Below are positions 7,686 to 20,194 of a stretch of 64,000 nt of DNA, piece by piece; position 1 is the first letter of the stretch, and every line of letters starts with the position of its first letter. A model generated the notes under the pieces. The model made no database searches, was not told the DNA's origin, and saw nothing but the letters and a program-made list of their open reading frames with translations. This DNA is from Anagrus nilaparvatae. Lineage: Eukaryota; Arthropoda; Insecta; Hymenoptera; Mymaridae. The stretch lies in NCBI GenBank assembly GCA_022575985.1, contig JAKSXM010000007.1, positions 38,504,501-38,568,500 of the forward strand, read 5' to 3'. Both the position numbers and the translations under genes were made by a program.

Positions 7686-8468
7686 AACTTTTGAGTTATT
7701 TTCATTTAAAGTTTAACACCAATTTGAATTTTCCCGCGAATTGACAAAGAGCAGGAAAAATCTGACTAAAAATTCGAATTTTTCATCAAATTTTACATCG
7801 AAAACCTACTTTTTTTTCTTTTTTAAACGTTCTTTTGAGCTTTTTTACGGGACTTTCAAAAATGGTGGCTGAGGAGAGAAATTTGACCAAAAAACTTTAA
7901 ATCAGAATAGCGCCCTTCAAAATTTATAGAAAACCTTCAAATTCGGGGAATCATCTATTTTTAAGTTGTTTTATCGGAAAAATACCAAATTTCCTATTTT
8001 TGAGATCTCGTATATCATTTTGTGCTATTTATCCATGGAATTACCCATATACAAATCCTGGATAAATTTTATCAATATCTGTAGTTAATTAATTAACCCA
8101 GCAACAACCTTAATACTATTTGTATTTGAAAATTTATTTGTGCGCCTGTCTGTATCCTTATGAATCAAGAACCGCCGAACCAATTGATATGAGACCGATG
8201 TCAAAATGTACAAAAAAAGTCTATGGGTGACGTAAGCTATAGATTTTTTGCTCAGATATTGTAGTTTTTTAGTGTAACGAGACATTTTTTCTCGGTACAA
8301 GCAAATATTAAATATTATTAAATATTAAATTATTTAATATTTGCGAACACACATGCACACCTATTAGCGCGCCTCAAGTCTTCAAGACAGAATATTTCCG
8401 CCTAGCAACAATCAAATTTCAAAAATATTATTTTTAGTTCAAAAGAGTTGAACAGAGTTGTCATAAAA
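7686..8468. other. intergenic, degraded repeat relics
   Basis: I see no gene here. 7700-7790 carries CCCGCG and CTGACTAAAAATTCGAATT words related to the neighbouring foldback elements. 8130-8220 contains a phrase (CGCCTGTCTGTATCC, then GAACCGCCGAACC) typical of old DNA-transposon ends. The short ORF here has no protein-like character. Confidence 0.5.
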
Positions 8469-10993
8469 TTGGCAACAATTTGGGCCACCGTTGGCAAACA
8501 TTTGAATATCGTTTGGATACAACGCACGCGGCCAAATGTTTGCTAAATCCCGTGAAAAATTTTTTTATTCACTTTTATGAAAAAATTAAAATTTCTTTTT
8601 ATACTATTACTTAATCATTAAATTGTTAAAATTAAACCATCGCTTTTATTTAATAATTATATTTATTTATTGAAACTTATAACACAATACAAATATATCA
8701 ATTATTGAATTTTGCATAATTTATTATTGCATATTTTCATTTACCTTTAAATTTCATTAAAAATAAAATAATAAAAATTTTTTTACGATTATCATGGTAC
8801 TTAACTTATTTCAATTAAGTAGGACATAAATATATTTATTTAAAAATATTATCAACTAATTACAACTTTTTAAATATAATTGAATTGAGAATTCAAAGTT
8901 ATCTTGATTCTTGAAGCGTCTCTACTATATTGGCATACTTGTTTTTTAAGGTAACCTTTCATTCATTGATTGCATATTTTTGCTGAGACAAAATAAATTC
9001 TATAATAATAATAATAATTGATTTAACAATTTTAATATTAAAGTTATTACCATTGCGTATTTTTACTATTCTAAGACCTTCTCATCCGGATAGTTCCTAA
9101 GATTCTGGATGTATATGAAACACACGAAACAATGAATGGTAAAGTTAATCCAAATTCACCCTTTCGAACCTCTTTTTCTAAGATATTTTTCATTCTATAA
9201 TTTCTAAGATAATTTTTCAAGTCAAGAATTACTTTTAAAGGGTAAATTAACCATTATTCCCACCCCTTTCGCCCTTCAAAAACTCATTTTGCCAAAGGAA
9301 CTTTATTTTTATTTTTAAAGGTTCTGGTAAGTTTTTTTGGACGCTGATCTCAAAAATTATGTCAGCAATTAAATTCAATAGGTTCTAAAGGGTGAATTTG
9401 GCCATTTTCACCCCAAATACCCCAAAATTTACATAAGCGTTTAAAAAACTTTTTTTTAAAACTAATTTGTACTAAATTAAATAATTGGGTTTTTAGGTCG
9501 CTGAAATTAAAACTGATGTCAAGAATTGATTTGAATAAGTTCTAAGAGGTAATTTTGCCCTTATTTCTATTCTTTTCACCCATAAAAAAAACTCATTTTG
9601 CCAAAAGAACTTTTTTTTTTTATTTTCAAAGGGTCTAGTAGGTTTTTTTAGACGCTGATCTCAAAAGTTATCACAGAAATTAAATTCAACAGGTTCTTAA
9701 GGGTGAATTTGGCCATTTTCACCCCAAATACCCCAAACTTTACATAAACCTTTAAATAACTTTTTTGTAAAACTAAATCGTACTAAATTAAATAATTGGA
9801 TTTTTAGGTCGCTGAACTTCAAACTGATGTCAAGAATTAATTTTAATAGGTTCTAAGAGGTAAATTTGCCCTTATTTCTATCCTTTTCACTCATCAAAAA
9901 AACTCATTTTGCCAAAAGAACTTTTTTTTTTATTTTCAAAGGGTCTAGTAGGTTTTTCTAGACGCTGATCTCAAAAATTATCTCAGAAATTAAACTCAAT
10001 TGGTTCTGAAAGGTGAATTTGGCCATTTTCCACCCCAAATATTCCAAAATTTACATAAATCTTTAAAAAACTTTTTTTAAAAATTAAATTAAGTAATTGG
10101 GTTTTTTAGGTCGCTGAACTCAATAATGACGTCAAGAATTATTTTTGATAGGTTCTCAGTAAATTAATCCTTATTACCACCTCTTTAATCCCTCAAAAAC
10201 TCATTTTTCCACAGGAACTTTTTTTTTATTTTCAAAGGGTTAAGTAGGTTTTTTGGACGCTGATCTCAAAAATTATCTCAGAAATTACAAAGGTTCTAAA
10301 GGGTGAATTTGGATTAACTTTACCATTCATTATTTCGTGTGTTTCATATACATCCAGAATCTTAGGAACTATCCGGATGAGAAGGTCTTAGAATAGTAAA
10401 AATACGCAATGGTAATAACTTTAATATTAAGATTGATAAATCAATTATTATTATTATTATAGAATTTATTTTGTCTCAGCAAAAATATGCAATCAATGAA
10501 TAAAAGGTTACCTTAAAAAACAAGTATGCCAATATAGTAGAGACGCTTCAAGAATCAAGATAACTTTGAATTTTCAATTCAATTATATTTAAAAAGTTGT
10601 AATTAGTTGATAATATTTTTAAATAAATATATTTATGTCCTACTTAATTGAAATAAGTTAAGTACCATGATAATCGTAAAAAAATTTTTATTATTTTATT
10701 TTTAATGAAATGTAAAGGTAAATGAAAATATGCAAAAGTAAATTATGCAAAATTCAATAATTGATATATTTGTATTGTGTTATAAGTTTCAATAAATAAA
10801 TATAATTATTAAATAAAATTGATGTTTTAATTTTATCAATTTAATGTTTAAGTAATAGTATAAAAAGAAATTTTAATTTTTTCATAAAAGTGAATAAAAA
10901 AATTTTTTACGGGATTTGGCAAACATTTGGCCGCGTGCGTTGTATCCAAACGATATCCAAATGTTTGCCAACGGTGGCCCAAATTGTTGCCAA
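8469..10993. mobile_element. 2.5-kb foldback element with ~700-bp inverted arms
   Basis: The left end begins TTGGCAACAATTTGGGCC and the right end is its reverse complement, finishing GTTGCCAA at 10993. Arms of about 700 bp (8469-9163 and 10298-10993) match nearly base for base, with small indels. The loop holds tandem repeats listed separately. No ORF of substance and no convincing target-site duplication. Confidence 0.88.
9164..10297. repeat. ~310-bp tandem repeats in the foldback loop
   Basis: Three to four diverged copies occur in direct orientation. The word GGTGAATTTGGCCATTTTC falls at about 9391, 9702 and 10012, giving spacings of 310-311, and GACGCTGATCTCAAAA recurs in each copy. Confidence 0.85.
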
Positions 10994-11027
10994 CGTTTAG
11001 CCAATTCTTAAAAATTTCAAATTTCTT

Positions 11028-11895
11028 GCCAAGTCACGTGACCAATCAAAAAACTGACCAAAAATTTGGATTCCGCGGGAAATTTCACCTACGGATATAT
11101 TTTTTATGTTACAAGCTTATTTGTTGAGACAGCGAAATTTGAAAGAATTTTCCGATTAATATCAATTAATTTAGCAAATATAAAAAAAAAAAAAAAAAAA
11201 AAAAAATAGGGTTAAATCCAGCTGAATGGTGTCGTCTTGGAAAATGACCTTCACCGATTGACCTCAAATCTGGCAGATGTTTTTATATATATGAAACATG
11301 TTTCCTCCCAATTGTTTTGCCCTCTAGGTGCAAAAGTGCCCCCAAAAGGGCCTATTTGAATTTTTTTGGAAGTTTTCAAATTTAATCATAATTTTTGTAG
11401 CAATCAATTTATAAAACCGAAAAGATGCAAAAAAAAATATTTTCAACAGATACCCCTACGAAAAATTTTACGGTTAATTCGATTTTTTGGTATTAGCCTA
11501 AAATGCCTCAAGACTCCAGAAAATGAAGATTTCGACCACTGATGCGGTAATTTGAATTCCTAAAAAATCAAAGTCGAAGACAGAAATCTTCATTTTGTGG
11601 CGTCTTGAAACATTTTAGGCTAATACCAACCAAAAAATTGAATTCACCGGGAAATTTTCCATAGGGGTATCTATAGAAAATAGTTTTTTTTGCATCTTTT
11701 TGGTTTTATAAATTGATGATGATTTGTACAAAAATTATGATTAAATTTGAAAACTTCCAAAAAAATTCAAATGGGTCCAATGTGGGCACTTTTGCACCTA
11801 AAAATATAAAAATAAAAATATATATATCCTTATAAAGTAAAATTTCCTGTGGAATCCAAATTTTTGGTCAGTTTTTTGATTGGTCAACTGAAATT
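11028..11895. mobile_element. inverted-repeat element related to the 6864-7685 element
   Basis: The outer arms contain TCAAAAAACTGACCAAAAAT (about 11044) mirrored by TTGGTCAGTTTTTTGATTGG (about 11866), including the CCGCGGGAAATTT/AAATTTCCTGTGG blocks. An inner palindrome spans 11318-11800 with its centre near 11555 (GTGCAAAAGTGCC arms and repeated TTAGGCTAATACCA words). A poly-A run lies at 11182-11205. No coding region. Confidence 0.75.
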
Positions 11896-12011
11896 TTAAA
11901 ATTGGTTTGCCTACTGGGGAGAAATTAATGTAAGAAGTTAAGGGGCTGTGAAGCTTCCGTTTCAAAAATCGCTGGCCACGTTGCAAAAAACGTATTTTTG
12001 TAAATATTTTC

Positions 12012-12258
12012 GAAAAAATTGAAAATCTAAGAAGGCCCCGACAGAGATAAATGATTTGTGAATTTATTGACTTAGATTTTGTTTATTTATTTTCTGATTT
12101 GAGTGAGAACTTCTTCTTTAGCGATGGAACGAAGACTTCATCTAAATTGCCATTAAATAGTGCTCACTCAAGACAGAAAATAAATAAATGAAACCTACGT
12201 CCAAAAATTTGCAAATCATTTATCTGTGTCGTGGCCTTTTTAGATTTTCAATTTTCTA
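12012..12258. repeat. imperfect palindrome, ~250 bp
   Basis: TTGAAAATCTAAGAAGGCC at the left is mirrored by GGCCTTTTTAGATTTTCAA at the right. Paired ATAAATGATTTG/CAAATCATTTAT and TTATTTATTTTCTG/CAGAAAATAAATAA words lie inside. It is probably a small nonautonomous element. Confidence 0.7.
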
Positions 12259-12880
12259 AAAAAAATTATATCTTATTTATCAATAAAGATAAATAAATAT
12301 AATTGTAGGTTATGTTATGATTTGTAATCGAAAGTCGGAATATTTGGGTTGCGTTGTACTGATGTATTTGTGCATGTGTAAGTGAATCCATTTTGTTTTG
12401 CAAAATCGGAGTCGTAAAACAATAAATGTTATAGATATTTATATTATAATTTATTTTATTCGAATTTTTAATCAGTAATATATTTTCTTGAAACTTGTTC
12501 TTTTTATATTATAAAACTTTATCTGGCAAAGGTTTATTTGTTTTTTATTGATAAAAATAAAGTGATATATAATAAATATATATTGAACGCAAACAAAATT
12601 ATTGATGGGTCAAAATAAATTTTTTATAAGCTAAGTATATTTCAGTTACAATTGTTAAAGTTCAAAATGAAAATTATTTTTTATTTTATTCATTATAGGT
12701 AAGGAATCTTATTTTATGAATTATATTAAATCTCTGTAAATATCCAGCTGAGTTTCTTAAGTTTTTATAAATTCATTATTAAAGATAGTTTAGGCGATCA
12801 AGATTTAGTTAATCAGTTAAATATGTTTTTCAGAACGCAAAGAAGTTCTGTAAAAAATCTTTCAGGTATGGTAATTTATT
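12259..12880. other. AT-rich intergenic, possible 5' part of WDR44 relic
   Basis: Mostly featureless. A short stretch near 12780-12870 can be read as protein (DSLGDQDLVNQLN) ahead of the pseudogene, but the match is too short to assign. Confidence 0.35.
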
Positions 12881-14118
12881 ATTTTCTCAATATAGAAATA
12901 AATTTTGCAATAAAGCTAATATCATTTTTATATAATTACAAAAAATTTTGTAGCAAGTAACAGTTTTAAATTTATTAAATTTATAGATACTAGAAAGAGG
13001 GTTCCTCTAAGCATAGCAGAAGACAAATCCTTTGTCATTCCTTATTATGAGATTATAACCTCAGAATTCAATGCCATCCCTGAAAAAAAAGTGATGAAAA
13101 AAGTGTTTACAGTTAAATTTCAAGAATACTTCCTAAAGACACAGTATTAATCGGTGGATTTAGCAAAAAAACACAAAAACTTAAACGCTTCCTTGGAGCA
13201 GTTAAAAGAACAATAGACAAAGCAATAAACCTATTGCTCAAGAGTGAACAGCAAAGTGTTAAACATAAAGTTTACCACAAAGGCCCTTAATTATGAATTC
13301 TATGGATTGCAACAGGTTCAAGATTTAAGCAATGAAAATATTGGCCCTTTATGGTGCATGCGAAATTTTCTCCTTGTAGCCGATTGCTAGCAACAGCAGG
13401 TCAAGACAAAGTCTTTAGAATTTGGGTACTTCGTGATTCATTTACATATTTTCAGGATTTGAGATATAACTATAATGCAGAAAAAGTTTGTCCTACTCCA
13501 TTTTCTCAATATAGAAATAAATTTTGCAATAAAGCTAATATCATTTTTATATAATTACAAAAAATTTTGTAGCAAGTAACAGTTTTAAATTTATTAAATT
13601 TATAGATACTAGAAAGAGGGTTCCTCTAAGCATAGCAGAAGACAAATCCTTTGTCATTCCTTATTATGAGATTATAACCTCAGAATTCAATGCCATCCCT
13701 GAAAAAAAAGTGATGAAAAAAGTGTTTACAGTTAAATTTCAAGAATACTTCCTAAAGACACAGTATTAATCGGTGGATTTAGCAAAAAAACACAAAAACT
13801 TAAACGCTTCCTTGGAGCAGTTAAAAGAACAATAGACAAAGCAATAAACCTATTGCTCAAGAGTGAACAGCAAAGTGTTAAACATAAAGTTTACCACAAA
13901 GGCCCTTAATTATGAATTCTATGGATTGCAACAGGTTCAAGATTTAAGCAATGAAAATATTGGCCCTTTATGGTGCATGCGAAATTTTCTCCTTGTAGCC
14001 GATTGCTAGCAACAGCAGGTCAAGACAAAGTCTTTAGAATTTGGGTACTTCGTGATTCATTTACATATTTTCAGGATTTGAGATATAACTATAATGCAGA
14101 AAAAGTTTGTCCTACTCC
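12881..14118. repeat. tandem duplication, 2 x 619 bp
   Basis: 12881-13499 and 13500-14118 appear identical. The junctions share TCTCAA (CCATTTTCTCAATATAG versus CCATCTCTCAAGAATC), which suggests a microhomology-mediated tandem duplication inside the WDR44 pseudogene. Confidence 0.9.
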
Positions 14119-15002
14119 ATCTCTCAAGAATCTTTAATTTCACAACAGTCAGTGGATGATCTAAAAATTTAGCCAGTATGTTAAATAAGGAGGATAGCTT
14201 ATAGGGTTCTTTTATGCGAAAATCTTTTTGCAAATATTCTCATCATACCTCAGATTAGATGTAGCTTATGATCAAAAAATTATTGTATATTTATAACATC
14301 CTCTATGGATAAGACTGTTCGGCTTTGTCACTGCAATAGCCTTTCATCTTAGAGATGTTCATTCCTTTATATCTGGCACCTTAGATGGTAAACTTCGTTT
14401 ATGGAATTGTGGCTGCATGGAATAAAATTAAGGGTAAAGTAAAACTCATAACAGCCACCAATTTTTGTAAAAATGGTAAATTTGTTATGATAGGCACAGC
14501 ATATGATGAATTTTTTATCTTACAGATCTATTAAAATATAAAACAATTAATGTGTACTCTACTATAGGTAAAAATCGATCTGGTTGTATAATTGTGGAAT
14601 AAAAGTGGAAGAATAAAACCAATGCACAGTGCCTGGAGATAATAAAATTCTTATATAGTTTCCAATGATAGTCGTATTAAATTATAATATGATTTAAGAG
14701 ATTTGAATTTTTCAAGGAAATGGAAAAGCTATGTGTAATAAAATTAATGCTAGTTCATAGAAAATAATTTTATTTATATTCACTACGATTATTTAAAATT
14801 TTCAAGAGATTATAATGATTTTTTGATTGCGTAAAAGCACATTCAGCAGCTGTTAATAATTGTGCTATTTTTTCACCAAATCCAAAAAATATTATAAAGC
14901 AAATTTAGGCAAGAGATCATATAATTATAAAAACCAGATAAAACCAGTAAAGAAAGTTTAGCATTAGATAATACACCAATTGATCCGATAGCATATAACA
15001 CT
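12980..15002 (+). pseudogene. WDR44: WDR44 (WD40-repeat protein) pseudogene, 5'/central part
   Basis: WDR44 is a Rab11-binding WD40 protein of animal endosomes. Translated pieces in shifting frames follow its order: PLSIAEDKSFVIPYYE, then FSPCSRLLATAGQDKVFRIW near 13366 and 13985, SSMDKTVRL near 14300, GTLDGKLRLWN near 14370, NFCKNGKF near 14465, and KAHSAAVNNCAIF near 14832. Stops and frameshifts are frequent, so it cannot code. Two copies of the first part come from the 619-bp tandem duplication. No clear introns separate the pieces, suggesting a processed or old copy. At about 15002 the homology stops at the end of a 20-kb foldback element and resumes at 35425. The intact parent gene is not in the window. 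An uninterrupted 67-aa ORF at 13351-13554 is just the best-preserved WD40 blade. Confidence 0.85.
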
Positions 15003-16850
15003 CACTAAAGTGAAAAGTGTGAATTTGCGTTAAAATTCACACCATCGCACTTTTAAAGTAGCGATTTTTTTTTTTTCACACCTCCAAAGCAGTGAGCTCG
15101 AAATTCACACTTTTAAAGGTGCGAATTTAACGTTTACACCAGAATTGTATAGCGCGTTTCTAAATTCACACTTTTAAGGTAGCGAATTTAAAACACACTA
15201 GATTAGAGCGGGGCGAATATAAATTCACACTTTTAAAAGTGTGAATTTTATGCTCGCGCCCTGCGGTAATAGAACCTTAAAAAATTCACACCTTTAAAAG
15301 TGTGATTTTGTAACTATACCAAAGACAGGTTTAAAATTTAAAATTCATAATAGTTCTAATAGAAAAACATTACTACTCGGATTTTACCAGGTTAAAATAA
15401 TGAAATAGAACGTTCATATATTTTTAAATGTAAATTTTAATACTATTAAAAACTGTTTATTATAAAATAATAAATTTACAATATATATCGACGCCCCTAG
15501 CGAAAAAAACGCTTATTCAAAATTCTAAGGAAAAAAACTCTAAGTGAAAGGTAAATGGAATACTACGCTACCTCAAATGTAGCGGCGAAGACGACGCTTA
15601 CTCAATTTGGAGGCGAAGACTAATCCAACAAAATTTCCAAAACTCATATTTTGCTATGTTCTGTCGTACCGACTTCATTTAAATAACATTAAGTCGGTAC
15701 GACAGAAAATAGCAAAATACGAGTTTTGGAAATTTTGTTGGAGTAGTCTTCGCCTCCAAATTGAGTAAGCGTCGTCTTCGCCGCTACATTTGAGGTAGCG
15801 TAGTATTCCATTTACCTTTCACTTAGAGTTTTTTTCCTTAGAATTTTGAATAAGCGTTTTTTTCGCTAGGGGCGTCGATATATGTTCTGTTAATTATATT
15901 GTACATTTATTATTTTATAATAAACAGTTTTTAATAGTAGGGGTACATAGCAGTGGACTGCGCAAGAGTTCCGCGCCAGTTCAGTGGCAGTTTTATAGAA
16001 ACTGTAATGCGCGAGTTCGTTAAAGTTTTAGACAGTTCCGCGGCAGTTCGGCCAGAGTTTTAAGCGACGCGCGGAAAAGTGGGGGACGCGCCGTTTTTAG
16101 GGTTTATAGGGTATGCGGTGCTAGTTTTGGACTTGGATTATTATTATTATAATTATTATTTATTATTAAATAATTAATTTTATTTATTTAAATAATTTAT
16201 TTATTTATTTTAACTAATTTTATTTGTCAAAAATAGGGGCAAACGTAGATTTCTCGATATACTTATAGAATTATAAGATTTTTATTTTGCAAAAACATTT
16301 TTAATTAATTAACAATTATTCTACAACACGCATCATAAACTAATTTGTAAATTAATTTTAAAAAAAAATTTAAAAATAGGTTCTTTCTTTTTAAAACAGG
16401 TTTTAAAATTCTTATTTTATTTAGGGTACTTTTTTGATCCAATTAATAAGTATAATCAAATTAAATATTATAACTTAATACATCTGAGAGCTAAATTATT
16501 AGATTTTTTTAACCATTATGTTTTGAAAATCAAATCCTTGGGATCAAAAATTTGTGCACACATGAAGCAATTTTTATAATCTAATTTTTTTAGGCCTGTA
16601 AAACATTAATTATTTATTGTTGTTTTAGTCTCTAATTGACCTGTATCTACTATATAAAGTTCTGTTTTATTTAAACAAGAGTAATATTTATAAAGATAAT
16701 TCTTTTAATTTTTTATCAATGATAAAGGATTCCGAGGTACTCGGTGTTTCAGCTGCAAAAATCTCCGAAAAAATTAACTAAAAAATCAAGGGTCTAGCAT
16801 CAAAAAAAGACACTTCAGAAATAGTATTTAATAAAAAAAATAACACGTCA
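15003..16850. repeat. left inverted arm of the giant foldback
   Basis: It pairs with 34063-35424. The outermost 350 bp carry repeated TTCACAC...TTTTAAA...GTGTGAA hairpin words. Further in are CAGTGGACTGCGCAAGAG (15951) and GAGGTACTCGGTGTTTCAGC (16735), both mirrored in the right arm. The arm is interrupted by a nested palindrome at 15441-15939 that the right arm lacks. Confidence 0.88.
15441..15939. mobile_element. nested 499-bp perfect-palindrome element
   Basis: TACTATTAAAAACTGTTTAT at the left mirrors the right end. The centre near 15690 reads GTCGTACCGACTT...AAGTCGGTACGAC. It is absent from the other arm, where TAATACTATTA joins CATAGCAG directly, so it inserted after the arms were formed or copied. 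Confidence 0.85.
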
Positions 16851-17380
16851 GGCTTTACACTAGCGTAGCCTGAGGAAATAGGCTATAATAAGAAACGACA
16901 CGTCAAGCCTTACACTAGTGTAACCTAAGCAAGTTGGCTATAATAAAATAACGACACGTCAAGCCTTACAGTAACGTAACCTAAGGAAGTAGGCTATAAT
17001 AAAATAACAACACGTCAAGCCTTACAGTAGCGTAACCTAAGGAAGTAGGCTATAATAAAATAACGACACGTCAAGCCTTACAGTAACGTAACCTAAGGAA
17101 GTAGGCTATAATAAAATAACGACACGCCAAGCCTTACAGTAACGTAACCTAAGGAAGTAGGCTATAATAAAATAACGACACGCCAAGCCTTACAGTAGCG
17201 TAACCTAAGGAAGTAGTCTATATTAAAAAAACACGTCAAGCCTTACACTAGCGTAAGCTAAGGAAGTAGGCTATAATAAAATAACGACACGTCAAGCCTT
17301 ACAGTAACGTAACCTAAGGAAGTAGGCTATAATAAAATAACTACACGCCAAGCCTTACAGTAGCGTAACCTAAGGAAGTA

Positions 17381-17614
17381 TTGAGTGCGGGCTTTATGGA
17401 AGGTTCCCCTTCTCTCAATGCTAATCTTTAGAAAAAAATAGCGCCTCTGGTGGTCGTGCTCGTAACGTCGTGTGCAAGCGCGTATATTCCCGTTTTCTTA
17501 TTGGTTAACTAAATTTTCAGAATTTAAATTGCACACGACGTTACAAGCGCGACCACCAGAGGAGCCGTTTTTTTTCATTCAGAGAAAGGGAAAAATGAAA
17601 AGGCCCGCACTCAA
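17381..17614. mobile_element. 234-bp MITE, TA target duplication, copy 1
   Basis: Terminal inverted repeats TTGAGTGCGGGC...GCCCGCACTCAA are flanked by TA on both sides. Inner arms include GACCACCAGAGG/CCTCTGGTGGTC and CGTCGTGTGC/GCACACGACG. The TA duplication suggests the Tc1/mariner group. Confidence 0.82.
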
Positions 17615-18416
17615 TAGTCTATATTAAAAAAACACGTCAAGCATTACACTAGCGTAGCCTAATGAAGTAGGCTATAATAAAATAACGACACGTCAAGCCT
17701 TACCGTAACGTAACCTAAGGAAGTAGGCTATAATAAAATAACGACACGCCAAGCCTTACAGTTGCGTAACCTAAGGAAGTAGGCTATAATAAAATAACGA
17801 CACGTCAAGCCTTACAGTAACGTAACCTAAGGAACTAGGCTATAATAAAATAACGACACGCCAAGCCTTACAGTAGCGTAACCTAAGGAAGTATAGTCTA
17901 TATTAAAAAAAAGTAGGCTATAATAAAATAACGACACGTCAAGCCTTACAGTAACGTAACCTAAGGAAGTAGGCTATAATAAAATAACGACACGCCAAGC
18001 CTTACAGTAGCGTAACCTAAGGAAATAGGCTATAATAAAATAACGACACGTCAAGCCTTACAGTAGCGTAACCTAAGGAAGTAGGCTATAATAAAATAAC
18101 GACACGTCAAGCCTTACAGTAACGTAACCTAAGGAAGTAGGCTATAATAAAATAACGACACGCCAAGCCTTACAGTAACGTAACCTAAGGAAGTAGGCTA
18201 TAATAAAATAACGACACGCCAAGCCTTACAGTAGCGTAACCTAAGGAAGTAGTCTATATTAAAAAAACACGTCAAGCCTTACACTAGCGTAAGCTAAGGA
18301 AGTAGGCTATAATAAAATAACGACACGTCAAGCCTTACAGTAACGTAACCTAAGGAAGTAGGCTATAATAAAATAACTACACGCCAAGCCTTACAGTAGC
18401 GTAACCTAAGGAAGTA

Positions 18417-18650
18417 TTGAGTGCGGGCTTTATGGAAGGTTCCCCTTCTCTCAATGCTAATCTTTAGAAAAAAATAGCGCCTCTGGTGGTCGTGCTCGTA
18501 ACGTCGTGTGCAAGCGCGTATATTCCCGTTTTCTTATTGGTTAACTAAATTTTCAGAATTTAAATTGCACACGACGTTACAAGCGCGACCACCAGAGGAG
18601 CCGTTTTTTTTCATTCAGAGAAAGGGAAAAATGAAAAGGCCCGCACTCAA
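18417..18650. mobile_element. 234-bp MITE, copy 2
   Basis: This appears identical to the copy at 17381-17614 and occupies the same position in its satellite units. It multiplied with the array (1036-bp spacing) rather than by a second insertion. Confidence 0.82.
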
Positions 18651-19175
18651 TAGTCTATATTAAAAAAACACGTCAAGCATTACACTAGCGTAGCCTAATG
18701 AAGTAGGCTATAATAAAATAACGACACGTCAAGCCTTACAGTAACGTAACCTAAGGAAGTAGGCTATAATAAAATAACGACACGCCAAGCCTTACAGTTG
18801 CGTAACCTAAGGAAGTAGGCTATAATAAAATAACGACACGTCAAGCCTTACAGTAACGTAACCTAAGGAACTAGGCTATAATAAAATAACGACACGCCAA
18901 GCCTTACAGTAGCGTAACCTAAGGAAGTATAGTCTATATTAAAAAAAAGTAGGCTATAATAAAATAACGACACGTCAAGCCTTACAGTAACGTAACCTAA
19001 GGAAGTAGGCTATAATAAAATAACGACACGCCAAGCCTTACAGTAGCGTAACCTAAGGAAATAGGCTATAATAAAATAACGACACTTCAAGCCTTACACT
19101 AGCGTAACCTAAGGAAGTAGGCTATAATAAGAAACGACACGTCATGCCTTACCCTAACACAACGTAAAATTTGGA

Positions 19176-20194
19176 GACAATACTTTTCAAATAATTAAGA
19201 ATCAGATCAGTTTTTTTCTCGGTTTTTTTCGAGTTTTTTTTTCAAGTTTTTTTTTGGTGACAAAAACTTTAATAAAAAATTTTTCAAATCATAAATTATC
19301 AGATCCAATAAATCTATCAAAACAGAGTTTTCTAAAATTATTACTTTCATTGAAAAGTATTTGGTATTACCAAGTGTATTACGTTGAGATTAAGCATTAG
19401 ATTGAGACAAAAATTTCGCACACACACCCAAGAGTTACACCAACATAACCTCAAGCAATGGTATAGTCAGGGTGGCCACGGAACTGAAGTTTTAAAATTC
19501 CCTGACTTTCCAGACCATTTTTCTTAAATTTTCCAGTACTTTTTTAGTGTTTCAACCAAATTTTAGAAACCAAATTCCCTGAATTTCCAGAGTTTCCTAC
19601 AAACAAATTTTAGTAAATTTCAGACATTTTCTTTTTCAAAATTTAATATTAAATTTAAATACCCAACTATATCTGCACTCTAGTTATTAAATTTACTATA
19701 TTTTCTGTATTATATATTTTTATTATTAAATTGACTTAAAAAGGAAGGGACAAAAGTATTTTTGAAAATAAATAAAAATGGTCATTTTTTAATATTATAT
19801 GTCTAAACATCATTTTCTATCTGGTGGCTAGTGTTTAAAAAAATTTTAAAGCATGTTAAAAAATTAGAAAACTGAAAAGTCAAAATTCCCATGTTATTTA
19901 AATGGGAAACTTTAAGTGCTCGGTGGTACGAGTAAAATCCTTGAAGATGGGGGGTTTTATGACCAAAATATCCAAATGTGGGGAGAGCAAAAAAATCTCG
20001 AAAACGAAAAATTAAAACACGCTCTACTGAACACAAATACGACATTTCTTTTTACCTAAATTGTTCTTATTCCCTACAATAGAAGATGAATGCGTAGCAA
20101 TTACCTAAAGTTATTCAATGTGGGCAACTGGTGCATTTTAAGTAAAAACAAACATCATATTCGTGTTTAGTGATCCAAAAAATATAAGTAACCG
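19176..20194. other. non-satellite spacer with hAT-like end relic
   Basis: It separates two oppositely oriented 56-bp satellite blocks. From 19468, CAGGGTGGCCACGGAACTG followed by repeated TTCCCTGA...TTCCAG words looks like the left end and subterminal repeats of a hAT element. No matching right end is seen. The minus-strand ORF at 19803-20045 has no recognisable character. Confidence 0.5.

Larger units (their letters stand above)
16843..19175. repeat. 56-bp satellite array with two embedded MITEs
   Basis: Tandem units contain ACACGTCAAGCCTTACAGTA and CCTAAGGAAGTAGGCTATAA; AACGACACG recurs every 56 bp (for example 17062 and 17118). About 33 units are present. A 1036-bp block that includes a 234-bp MITE is duplicated (MITE starts 17381 and 18417), so part of the array is a higher-order repeat. 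Some units are truncated around AGTCTATATTAAAAAAA. Confidence 0.92.

Noticed and set aside
8085..8300. 71-aa minus-strand ORF
   Set aside because: No protein-like pattern; overlaps degraded transposon relics.
13351..13554. Intact 67-aa WD40 protein
   Set aside because: It is a preserved blade of the broken WDR44 pseudogene and runs into the duplicated copy rather than continuing the domain.
16843..19175. CRISPR-like array of direct repeats
   Set aside because: Units are contiguous 56-bp satellite monomers with no unique spacers, in eukaryotic DNA.
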